Assembly (NCBI GenBank): GCA_007118075.1
Contig: SKSH01000070.1
Coordinates: 1 to 31,867, forward strand
Length of the DNA stretch: 31,867 bases
Reading direction: 5' to 3'
DNA from: Halobacteriales archaeon
GTDB taxonomy: Archaea; Halobacteriota; Halobacteria; Halobacteriales; SKSH01
Part shown: positions 14,799-21,838 of the stretch, one piece after another
Layout: every line of letters begins with the position of its first letter
Position numbering within the stretch: position 1 is the first letter of the stretch
Notes under the pieces: generated by a model
Told to the model about the DNA's origin: nothing
The model's input: the letters and a program-made list of their open reading frames with translations, nothing else
Database searches by the model: none
Made by a program: the position numbers and the translations under genes

Positions 14799-15857
14799 TC
14801 AATCACTGGATTCGATGACCGTCTCGAATGCTTGGATGATCGCATGCCGAGCGGTTGCACCTTGTGTCGTCCAGTGATGGGCGTAATCTAGCATGTCATG
14901 GTACACGTCCGGCTTGCAACCGGCTGCCTTTGGATGTCCTCCGCCACCGAGGAGTTCAGCCACCTCGTGACAACGGGTGAAGGTTTTGGTACCTCGAAGG
15001 CTTACCCCGCCGCTTGGCTTGATGACCACAGCAGCGTCAGCACCAGCCTGTCGCATCGCCTCGGCAACTTCATTCTGTGAGCATCGTCCATAGGTGATAC
15101 CGATGGAGAACTCACCGATCGATCGAAGTTCGGCTCGAGCCACCGCCGCATCGATGAGTGCTTGTTTCTCCTTCCGCCGTTCGGTGAGATCTGCCATGAC
15201 CGCATCAGGGAGATCTGCGCCATGTTCGCTCACCGTCTCGATGTATTCCAATGAGTCTGACCAGTGTGCGTAATCGGCGAGATCGTCGCTGCGAGGATCC
15301 TTCCTGAGCCAGAGATCGTGATCTCTGACCACCTCGACGAGGTCGGACCACTGCTCGTCCTCGTCAAGGCCGAGTGCTGTGAGGGCAACATCTGCGGTCG
15401 AGACCTCGTCAGAATCGCCGATTTCAAGATCGATCCCCGACGATTCGACCGCCTCGACGGTCTCATGATTCCATTCATGATGGTCGTACCAACACACCTT
15501 GTTGCTCGCCTTTACGATGGTGGTGATCGCCTCGGAGACCGGTTCGAGGTCCTCAATCGAGAGGTCGAGGATGTAGATGGCATCCGGATCGCCGATGCGC
15601 TCTGCAACAGTCTCCAGGTGATACTGAAATGACCGAGGCTCCGCTGGGACCAGTGTAAGTTCACCGTGGACGGCACGGACGATCGCAGCCGAGGTCAATC
15701 CGTCTGCATCCCTATCGGCAATAGCGATCACCGTTGCTTCGGTCAATTCCTCATCGGATGGCGTGTCTGATTCGGTGTCCCTGATGAAGAACCCTCGCCC
15801 AGGCAGTAGGGATTTTCGAGCGATCGATAACCGCTCCCATTCGAGCGAGGTGACCAT
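14799..15857 (-). CDS. DHH/DHHA1 phosphoesterase (RecJ-like family)
   Basis: 352 residues from ATG 15857. The DHH domain shows 'IADRDADGLTSAAI' (metal-binding Asp residues), 'IYILDLS' and 'WYDHHEW', the name-giving Asp-His-His. The C-terminal DHHA1 domain ends with 'GGGGHPKAAGC', its substrate-binding signature. The family includes RecJ-like nucleases (GAN of the archaeal replisome), c-di-AMP and oligoribonucleotide phosphodiesterases. The size and lack of extra domains fit the short single-protein DHH-DHHA1 class, so the substrate is not decided. The start is uncertain: an in-frame TTG at 15884 has a better-placed TATA-like sequence (about 15905-15912, - strand). Confidence 0.85.
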   Translation of the reverse strand: MVTSLEWERLSIARKSLLPGRGFFIRDTESDTPSDEELTEATVIAIADRDADGLTSAAIVRAVHGELTLVPAEPRSFQYHLETVAERIGDPDAIYILDLSIEDLEPVSEAITTIVKASNKVCWYDHHEWNHETVEAVESSGIDLEIGDSDEVSTADVALTALGLDEDEQWSDLVEVVRDHDLWLRKDPRSDDLADYAHWSDSLEYIETVSEHGADLPDAVMADLTERRKEKQALIDAAVARAELRSIGEFSIGITYGRCSQNEVAEAMRQAGADAAVVIKPSGGVSLRGTKTFTRCHEVAELLGGGGHPKAAGCKPDVYHDMLDYAHHWTTQGATARHAIIQAFETVIESSD

Positions 15858-15915
15858 ATGAACCGGCAACCGGGCGGCGGACAAGAAGGTCCCGATACCA
15901 GGGAGATTACTTCAC

Positions 15916-16386
15916 CTACGCGGTCGTGACGGTTACCGGTCCCTCGAAGTTGAGGATCAACGATTGGGCCACATCACCGAATATCGCCTTCCCTGCGGGT
16001 GATCGCCGACGTCCGGTGATGAACAGGTGATCGCACTCGAACTCCTCAGCGACAGAATACACCTTCTCAGTGATCTCCCCCAGTCTACCAACGGGAGTCA
16101 CCTCGACGTCGATGTCCGCGAGTACCTCGTTCGCGACATTTGCCGCGAACTGCCTCGCTCCGCGGGCGGCGGTATCTACATCGTACTCGACATCGAGCTC
16201 CTCCATGGAGGAGAGCTGCCGATGGCGGTCCTGATAATCCTGTTCAGTTGTGACATGCATGATCACCAATTCGGCACCGACGCCAGCAGCGAGTTCACCG
16301 GCCAGTTTAGTGATTTCCTTGGATCCCTCGGTCGGATGGACATCGACATGGTCGGCTGCCTCGACCACGACAAGTGCTCGTTTCAT
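15916..16386 (-). CDS. UspA-family protein
   Basis: 156 residues from ATG 16386 (MKRALVVVEA). It has a Usp fold with a central 'RHRQLSSMEEL' helix and the C-terminal nucleotide-site pattern 'ITGRRRSPAGKAIFGDVAQSLIL', then 'GPVTVTT'. This tail is nearly the same as in the UspA at 7465 (SPIGKAIFGSVAQSVIL), so the two are probably close paralogues. On the - strand, a TATA-like GTTTTACC about 28 nt upstream supports ATG 16386 over the in-frame GTG at 16401. It is followed closely on the same strand by the DHH gene. Confidence 0.83.
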   Translation of the reverse strand: MKRALVVVEAADHVDVHPTEGSKEITKLAGELAAGVGAELVIMHVTTEQDYQDRHRQLSSMEELDVEYDVDTAARGARQFAANVANEVLADIDVEVTPVGRLGEITEKVYSVAEEFECDHLFITGRRRSPAGKAIFGDVAQSLILNFEGPVTVTTA

Positions 16387-16444
16387 AGCTGCGTAAATCA
16401 CGGAAATAGTGGTAAAACCCGCGATTTCGACTGAGCGGCTCAGA

Positions 16445-16972
16445 TTACTGGATCGACATAGCCATCTCGAGGTCGAAGCGATCTGCTCGCACCGTCTCGA
16501 ACCCGACCGATCGATACAGTTCCATTGCTGGGGTATTCCATCGTTCGACGGTCAACCAGATCCGCTCGACACTGGCTGCCTCCCCGGCACCAAGGAGGTG
16601 TTCGAGGAGCTGTCGGCCGATCCCCGCTCCCTGATACGACTGAAGCACGAAGATGGCGAGCTCGAAGGCACCACCACCATCGGGGACGAGCATCGCATGG
16701 CCGCTCACCGATTGGTCGTGCCTGGCGATGACGTGTACACCTCCATCCAGGATCGTCGCGACCCATGGTTTGATACGCTCTGGGTCGGATGGTGGTATTC
16801 CTTGGGCACGCTGGGCGGGATCGAACGCATCGTACATCTCGACGAGCCCATCGAGCGTCTCTGTCGTGGCCAACTCGAGCTCAACGGTTCTTCCTGCTCG
16901 GTCCTCGATTGTTGCCGGCGGTGCTGGGAATGGGCCAGCATCGGTCGATGGATACTCCCTAGCGTTGTTCAT
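16445..16972 (-). CDS. GNAT-family N-acetyltransferase
   Basis: 175 residues. After an N-terminal extension of ~30 residues (MNNAREYPSTDAGPFPAPP) comes a GNAT fold. Motif A is 'LQSYQGAGIGRQLLEHLL' (Q/R-x-x-G-x-G/A, acetyl-CoA pyrophosphate binding), and motif B is 'NTPAMELYRSVGFE'. The substrate cannot be told from sequence and could be a protein N-terminus, lysine or small molecule. Its ATG overlaps the stop of the upstream Usp gene by four bases on the - strand, so the two are translationally coupled. Confidence 0.85.
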   Translation of the reverse strand: MNNAREYPSTDAGPFPAPPATIEDRAGRTVELELATTETLDGLVEMYDAFDPAQRAQGIPPSDPERIKPWVATILDGGVHVIARHDQSVSGHAMLVPDGGGAFELAIFVLQSYQGAGIGRQLLEHLLGAGEAASVERIWLTVERWNTPAMELYRSVGFETVRADRFDLEMAMSIQ

Positions 16973-17340
16973 CGTTCGAGTCGGACTGTCACCTCTGCAT
17001 TGAGGAGAACGAACTCGGTGATCCGTCCGAGGTACCGTTTCCCAAGCGGTGTATCACGGCCACCACCGACGACCAGCTGTTCGAAGCCTTCTCGCTCAGC
17101 GATCGCGACCAGTTCGCTCGCTGGATCACGGTCATCGATCCTGGTGATGATGGCATCGATGGATGACTCCTCGATTGCTGCGCTGACGATCGCTTCGATC
17201 GTATCAAGATCTTGTCCACCCTCCGGTTTCGCGAAGATCGCGAAGGTGAGGGAATCTCCGGCCTCCTCGGCCCTGGCGATCGCATTTCGCAACACGACAT
17301 CGGACTCGTCGCTCCCTTCGATCCCGACGAGGACACGCAT
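16969..17340 (-). CDS. Short Usp-like protein, first gene of the Usp-GNAT pair
   Basis: 123 residues from ATG 17340 (MRVLVGIEGSDESD). It has a compact Usp fold with a shortened middle and the ATP-site-like tail 'VVGGGRDTPLGKRYLGRITEFVLLNAEVTVRL'. It is shorter and more diverged than the other two Usp proteins here. On the - strand, a TATA-like CTTAATG about 28 nt upstream supports ATG 17340 over the frame extension to 17367. The stop overlaps the GNAT start (ATGA), so the pair is one unit. Confidence 0.78.
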   Translation of the reverse strand: MRVLVGIEGSDESDVVLRNAIARAEEAGDSLTFAIFAKPEGGQDLDTIEAIVSAAIEESSIDAIITRIDDRDPASELVAIAEREGFEQLVVGGGRDTPLGKRYLGRITEFVLLNAEVTVRLER

Positions 17341-17424
17341 GCATGGTCGCGAAGGTCCGATGGGCATTAAGACCGACGCTTAACCGCGCAACGCTTTTCT
17401 CCGGTCTCGGGGTAGGCGTGACCT

Positions 17425-18144
17425 ATGAGTGGGGAGCCACCGGAACGACCCGATATCGCCGATTCCGATGAAGATCGCCTCGAAGAGGATATCGAAGAGC
17501 CAGACAGCCAGCCATCGGACGGTTTGACTGACCCCCCATCGGATGATACTTCCGAGGATGTGGGACTGTTGGACGACGAACCAGTCGAACCGGATTTCGA
17601 TCCCAGTATCCCCGAAGACGTCCAACGCTATGCACGCTTTAAGAAGGTTGACCGAGCCGAGTACGATCGAGTCAACCAGTTCCTCCGAGATCGAACCTAC
17701 ATCACTGCACGAGAATGGGCTATCGCACGCCTATGTGCCGATTTCCGAACCGAAACCGGCGTCGAGATGACCAAGATTGGAGAACATCTCCCAGAGCTCG
17801 TCCCGTTCATGACCGAGCCGTATACTCCACAGGCGGTCAATCAGGCCAGACATGCCTTCGAGGAGAAGGTCAGAAAAGCCGGTGCGACCTTCCTCTACGG
17901 GGCGATGTGTGACTTTTTCACCGCTGAGCAGCTCGATGATGTGCTCTACGAGGCGACGGAGGTCGCCCGATTCCTGCTCGAGGTCGAGGGCGTTGAACTC
18001 GAGTTGGATGAGGAACTCGCAGCAGAGGATCGGATCGCCACCGTAATGCGTGAGGTTGGTGCTGCGAGCGACGAGCTCCGTCATGAAGGGGCGACCTGTC
18101 CATCGTGTGGACATACGTTCGAGGCGGAATCGACCGACGATTAG
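17425..18144 (+). CDS. Conserved haloarchaeal protein, DUF5806-like
   Basis: 239 residues. Residues 1-65 are highly acidic and probably disordered. Residues ~70-215 form a conserved helical core with 'YDRVNQFLRDRTYITAREWAIARLCADF' and 'TGVEMTKIGEHLPELVPFM' by pattern, which I recall as DUF5806, found across haloarchaea. The C-terminus carries a single CxxC knuckle (CPSCGHTF) that could bind zinc with another chain. The function is unknown. A TATA-like GCTTTTCT lies 28 nt before ATG 17425. Its stop overlaps the convergent dihydroorotase stop by 4 bp. Confidence 0.78.
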   Translation: MSGEPPERPDIADSDEDRLEEDIEEPDSQPSDGLTDPPSDDTSEDVGLLDDEPVEPDFDPSIPEDVQRYARFKKVDRAEYDRVNQFLRDRTYITAREWAIARLCADFRTETGVEMTKIGEHLPELVPFMTEPYTPQAVNQARHAFEEKVRKAGATFLYGAMCDFFTAEQLDDVLYEATEVARFLLEVEGVELELDEELAAEDRIATVMREVGAASDELRHEGATCPSCGHTFEAESTDD

Positions 18145-19448
18145 TCAGCCTCGACCACATTTTTGCCACGGATCGGTCCGAACGGTTCCCCTTTACCCGA
18201 TCCGGGGAGGTTCGAATCCGCCCACGGAGCGCGATACACGACCTCTCCGCGAAGGAGCACCAGATGAGGGAAGACTCCCTCGTACCCCTCGAATGGGGTC
18301 CATCCACAATCCGTGTGAAGTTCATCACCGAGGATCGGCCGACGGTCAGTTGGATCGAACAACACGAGATCCGCATCTGACCCCGGAGAAAGACTCCCTT
18401 TCCGTCCGAAACCGAACCGTCTGGCGGGTGCGTTCGAGGTCAATCTGGCGACTGCCTCATAATCGAGTTCACCGCCTTGTACCTGGGCGAGCAACAGTGG
18501 GAGCATCGTTTCCACACCGGGCACGCCACTTGGTGCCGACCAGATGTCGGTCTCTTTCTCTTCGATGGTGTGTGGAGCATGGTCGGTGGCTATCATCGCC
18601 ACCGACCCGTGATGAACCCGATCGGCGACGGCCGAGCGGATCGATTCATCCCGTAATGGTGGGTTCATTCTGCCGAATGTCCCCAATCGGTCAAGGTGCT
18701 CTGTCGAGAGGAGCAGATGATGGGGGGATACCTCGGCAGTCTGGCCCCACTTGTGGGCGAGGTCGATGGCACCGGGTGTACTCGCATGGGCGATGTGGAT
18801 CCGAGTCCCGTATCGCTCTGCCACCTCGCATGCACGGGCGACGGCTGCAACCTCGGCAGCCGGCCGACGGTACTCACTCCAGGCATTTGCATCACTGCGA
18901 TCACGGACACCATCATCAAAGCGAGTCTCATCCTCGGCGTGGACCGTCACGAGGACATCCGCATCAGCTGCTAGTTCAAGTGCTTCTTCGAACATATCCA
19001 TACCAACACCGAGATCGCCGGTCGAGTCGGCCATGAATACCTCACCGAGGGCGGCAATCGGCTCATCGAGGAGCGTGGCACCGTCCCAGCCCTTGGTGAC
19101 ACCAGCGTTGATCCCATAGTCGACGATCGATGATGCAGCCGCGATGTCCGTCTTCTCACGGAACGCCTTCACGGTCGATGTCGGTGGATCTGTGTTGGGT
19201 TGGTCGACGATGGTCGTGACCCCGCCGGCCGCAGCAGCACGCGAACCGGTCTCCCATGTCTCCTTGTGTGCACCGCCTGGTTCTCTACAGTGGACATGAA
19301 CATCGATCGCACCGGGGGTGACTCGAAGGCCACTGGCATCGACAACCGGTCCACCCCGAAGTTGACGGCCCACGGCGTCGATGACACCCTCCTCGAGGCG
19401 GATGTCCACCTGTCGACCGTTGGGTATGGTAACGTCCCGGAGCAGCAT
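18141..19448 (-). CDS. pyrC: Dihydroorotase
   Basis: 435 residues, amidohydrolase fold. Metal and substrate motifs are visible: 'DVHVHCREPG' (His51, His53, Arg55), 'GGVTTIVDQPNT', 'VTVHAED', 'IHIAHAS', 'MNPPLR' and 'IATDHAPH'. It catalyses ring closure of carbamoyl aspartate to dihydroorotate, the third step of pyrimidine synthesis. Where many dihydroorotases have the carboxylated bridging lysine, this protein has Glu136 (LGEVFMADSTGD). I recall a similar GEIF sequence in haloarchaeal homologues, so this may be a lineage trait. On the - strand, CCTTTTAC about 30 nt before ATG 19448 is a likely TATA box. The gene is convergent with the DUF5806-like gene. Confidence 0.9.
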   Translation of the reverse strand: MLLRDVTIPNGRQVDIRLEEGVIDAVGRQLRGGPVVDASGLRVTPGAIDVHVHCREPGGAHKETWETGSRAAAAGGVTTIVDQPNTDPPTSTVKAFREKTDIAAASSIVDYGINAGVTKGWDGATLLDEPIAALGEVFMADSTGDLGVGMDMFEEALELAADADVLVTVHAEDETRFDDGVRDRSDANAWSEYRRPAAEVAAVARACEVAERYGTRIHIAHASTPGAIDLAHKWGQTAEVSPHHLLLSTEHLDRLGTFGRMNPPLRDESIRSAVADRVHHGSVAMIATDHAPHTIEEKETDIWSAPSGVPGVETMLPLLLAQVQGGELDYEAVARLTSNAPARRFGFGRKGSLSPGSDADLVLFDPTDRRPILGDELHTDCGWTPFEGYEGVFPHLVLLRGEVVYRAPWADSNLPGSGKGEPFGPIRGKNVVEAD

Positions 19449-19498
19449 TGGGTCAGCTAGAACCGCGGGGAGCGCGTAAAAGGTTCGAATCGAGCCGC

Positions 19499-20203
19499 TC
19501 AGGTGACATCGGAAGGCTCGATGAGGTCTTTGGCTGAGATGGCCGTCGGTGTGTGTCCATCCAGCAACGCATCGGTTATCGCTTTGGCCACGATGGTCGG
19601 ATCAGCTGGACCGCCGGCGGTCGCGATGCTTCCGACCGTATCGGGATCGAAGGGAAGTTCTAACGCAGTATATACTGGTTCGAGTACTTTTGCGACGGCG
19701 GTTGGTCTGTCGATGATGACAACACCCGACGTCACAGCATACCTCGCCGTCACCCGTTGGGCAATGCCCACCACCTTACCGTCTGCTGAGAGAGAATGTT
19801 CCCCTGGACAGAAGCTAGCCGGTGGTTCGCCTAGTTCAACCTCAACACCGATTCCAGTTAGTGCTGCCCGGATCAGCCCAACCATCGTAGCATATCGTTC
19901 GTGGAGACCTTGCCGTGGATCCTCGATAGGGATCGCCCGTAGGAACACCAATGTGTCCCCGGTGTGTGCGACGGGATGCCCGCCGACAGTCCGCTCGACG
20001 ACCTCGAATCCTTGGTCTTTCACCTCCGTTACTGCCGTATCGTATCCGTCATGTCGGATGTCCCGAGGCCCGAAAGCCACCTGTCGATGTGGCCGCCAGA
20101 CCCAGACAGCCGACTCCTTCTCCCGGCCGACACGCTCGTAGAGAGACGCTAGCGCCGTTTGGTTCGCGGCCGGTGAATCTCCCCGACCGTCGACCTGGAT
20201 CAT
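19499..20203 (-). CDS. Lipoate-protein ligase A family protein
   Basis: 234 residues of BPL/LplA/LipB fold. 'VWVWRPHRQVAFGPRDI' matches the N-terminal strand region and 'VVERTVGGHPVAHTGDTLVF' the 'RRxxGGGxVxHDxGxL' motif. 'LSADGKVVGIAQR' carries the lysine that normally contacts lipoyl-AMP (GKKIxGxAQ). The expected role is attachment of lipoate to the E2 or GcvH proteins of 2-oxoacid dehydrogenases or glycine cleavage. Octanoyl transfer is an alternative within the family. The glycine motif is reduced to GGHP, so activity may differ. It lies upstream of pyrC on the - strand and divergent from the M23-like gene. Confidence 0.8.
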   Translation of the reverse strand: MIQVDGRGDSPAANQTALASLYERVGREKESAVWVWRPHRQVAFGPRDIRHDGYDTAVTEVKDQGFEVVERTVGGHPVAHTGDTLVFLRAIPIEDPRQGLHERYATMVGLIRAALTGIGVEVELGEPPASFCPGEHSLSADGKVVGIAQRVTARYAVTSGVVIIDRPTAVAKVLEPVYTALELPFDPDTVGSIATAGGPADPTIVAKAITDALLDGHTPTAISAKDLIEPSDVT

Positions 20204-20282
20204 CTACTTTGGTTACGGACTGGCCGACATTGAACCGGTCGGTCGACGATGGGTAGACCCAAACCGATCGCACCCCGAGTGC

Positions 20283-21182
20283 ATGAGGATGATTCGGCTG
20301 CCATCGCGATATCTCGCCCCGTTTGAGGCGTTCACCTGCTACAATTCACCATATGCGGCCCATGATGCGGCCTGTGCGATTGATCTATATCTTGCTGGAC
20401 ATCGGGCGATTTCGCCGGTTGCCGGGGAGGTGGTAGCCATCCACCGAATACGAGCACCACGTCGACCCTACGCCAGGGAGTTCGACTACGTCGTGGCGAT
20501 CGATACAGATGGCGGCCAGGACCCGATTAGGGATATTGCCTCCGGGGAGGCGATGATCGCACGGATCTTACATCTCGATCCGACGGTCGATGTTGGTGAG
20601 GTTGTCTCCGTGGGACAGCAGCTTGGAACCCTCGTTCGAGCAGGCTTCTTCGCTCCGTGGGTTGGGAACCATCTCCACGTTGGCTTCCGCGGTCGGGGTG
20701 ATGATCTACTTCGTGCTGGTGGTTCCCGCAGGCTCGCGCTCGATGTCGAGGTAGCTCCAATCCATTGGGACGGTCATGGTGCGGTCGTCGCGGCTGGACG
20801 GACCTACCTGGAAATCGAGCCACCAGCGTCTGAAACCGACGGTGATGCCTGGGTCGGCCTTGCAAGTGATGAGGGATGGATCCTCGATGGAGGGCTCCCC
20901 CACTATCCTCATGGTGGACTCGTCGATCGACTCACCGATGGTCGCCGTACTGCTGGCCCTTCGGAAACTGTTCATCTGCTTGGTTCACCGGTCGGTACTG
21001 CCTCAGGATCAACCATCGATTGGGCCGATGTCACGGTGCGGGTGAACGGTAAGGAAGCCACGGGGATATCGTTGTTCTGTGCACGGTCTGAACGGTACCG
21101 GATCAAGATTGTCTTCTCCGACCACAATTTCGCGGTCGGAGACGAGGTCACCGTGTCCATCGAGGGCGATATCTCCTCGTAA
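20283..21182 (+). CDS. M23 (LytM)-like fold protein with atypical zinc site
   Basis: 299 residues. The first ~150 residues follow the peptidase M23/LytM beta-sheet pattern. 'ACAIDLYLAGHRAISPVAGEVVAI' aligns with 'HxGxDxxxxxGxxVxAxxxGxV', 'ILHLDPTVDVGEVVSVGQQLGTL' with 'YxHLxxxxVxxGxxVxxGxxIG', and 'GNHLHVGF' gives the His130-Leu-His132 pair. The Asp ligand would be Asp34, but the position four before it is Ala30, not His; His27 is three residues too early. No signal peptide is seen, so it would act in the cytoplasm of an organism without peptidoglycan. The C-terminal half is beta-rich and unknown. ATG 20283 and 20289 are both possible starts. Confidence 0.68.
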   Translation: MRMIRLPSRYLAPFEAFTCYNSPYAAHDAACAIDLYLAGHRAISPVAGEVVAIHRIRAPRRPYAREFDYVVAIDTDGGQDPIRDIASGEAMIARILHLDPTVDVGEVVSVGQQLGTLVRAGFFAPWVGNHLHVGFRGRGDDLLRAGGSRRLALDVEVAPIHWDGHGAVVAAGRTYLEIEPPASETDGDAWVGLASDEGWILDGGLPHYPHGGLVDRLTDGRRTAGPSETVHLLGSPVGTASGSTIDWADVTVRVNGKEATGISLFCARSERYRIKIVFSDHNFAVGDEVTVSIEGDISS

Positions 21183-21185
21183 TCT

Positions 21186-21758
21186 TCAGATAAACTCGAT
21201 ATCGTCGCTAGTGGTGATTTCACCGAAGAGCCAGTCGGCGTGATCGAGGGCGTATTCCCGGTCTTCCTCGGTGAGGTATCCGACGGCATCCTCGACGATA
21301 ATCGGGCGGTAATCACGGAGTCCAGCGGACCCTGCCGTGTGGAGCACGCAGACGTTCGCCAGGGTCCCACAGATGACGAGATCGTTGAGCTGTCTCGCGG
21401 AGAGCCAGCCATCGAACTCCGTCTGTTGGAAGGCATCGTACGTGTGCTTCTCGACGATGTGATCGTCCTGCCGGACGTGAAGCTGTTCGACGATCTCTGC
21501 CTCCCACGACCCCTCGATGACGTGCGTTCCCCACCGCTCAAACTCGTCATAGTAGTGGACGTCCTCGAACTGCTCGGGTGGATGAACATCCCTGGTGAAG
21601 ACCACCTGCACCTCGTGGTCTCTGGCCAGATCGATGAGCTCTCCAATCGGTTTGATGGCAGCCTCACTCGGCGGCGCATACAGCGATCCCTCGGGGTGGC
21701 AAAAGCCGTTTTGCATGTCGACGACAACCAGTGCCGTCTCATCGGTGTCGAGTTGCAT
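21186..21758 (-). CDS. pncA: Nicotinamidase/isochorismatase-family hydrolase, probable PncA
   Basis: 190 residues from ATG 21758 (MQLDTDETALVVVDMQ). The catalytic triad is visible: Asp in VVDMQNGF, Lys in VEKHTYDAF and Cys in LANVCVLHT. 'TRDVHPPEQF' supplies the Asp and His of the nicotinamidase metal site, followed by 'WGTHVIEGSW', comparable to the 'WPxHCVQGTxG' of nicotinamidases. It would convert nicotinamide to nicotinate for NAD salvage. The nicotinate phosphoribosyltransferase gene lies 1.8 kb to the right. The frame is open to 21785, but the ATG start matches homologues. It is divergent from the Hvo_1808-type gene and convergent with the M23-like gene (3 nt between stops). Confidence 0.85.
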   Translation of the reverse strand: MQLDTDETALVVVDMQNGFCHPEGSLYAPPSEAAIKPIGELIDLARDHEVQVVFTRDVHPPEQFEDVHYYDEFERWGTHVIEGSWEAEIVEQLHVRQDDHIVEKHTYDAFQQTEFDGWLSARQLNDLVICGTLANVCVLHTAGSAGLRDYRPIIVEDAVGYLTEEDREYALDHADWLFGEITTSDDIEFI

Positions 21759-21838
21759 GGGTGATCTCTCACGTCGCAACGGCAAGAATCACACGAGCAC
21801 CGCGACCTTATTAGCCATCACATCGCTATAGGTGGTGG

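Noticed and set aside
16409..17383. Open frame of 324 codons on the + strand
   Set aside because: It is antisense to the GNAT and Usp genes, both of which show clear family motifs. Its product is basic and low-complexity, as expected from a shadow frame.
18200..18225. tRNA T-arm-like GGTTCGAATCC
   Set aside because: It lies within the pyrC coding sequence and there is no acceptor, D or anticodon arm around it.
18050..19036. Open frame of 328 codons on the + strand
   Set aside because: It is antisense to dihydroorotase, and its product is rich in Arg, Pro and His with no motif. It arises from codon bias of the real gene.
20972..21772. Open frame of 266 codons on the - strand
   Set aside because: It overlaps nicotinamidase in another frame on the same strand; the nicotinamidase frame carries the catalytic triad, and this one is Ser/Arg-rich shadow.
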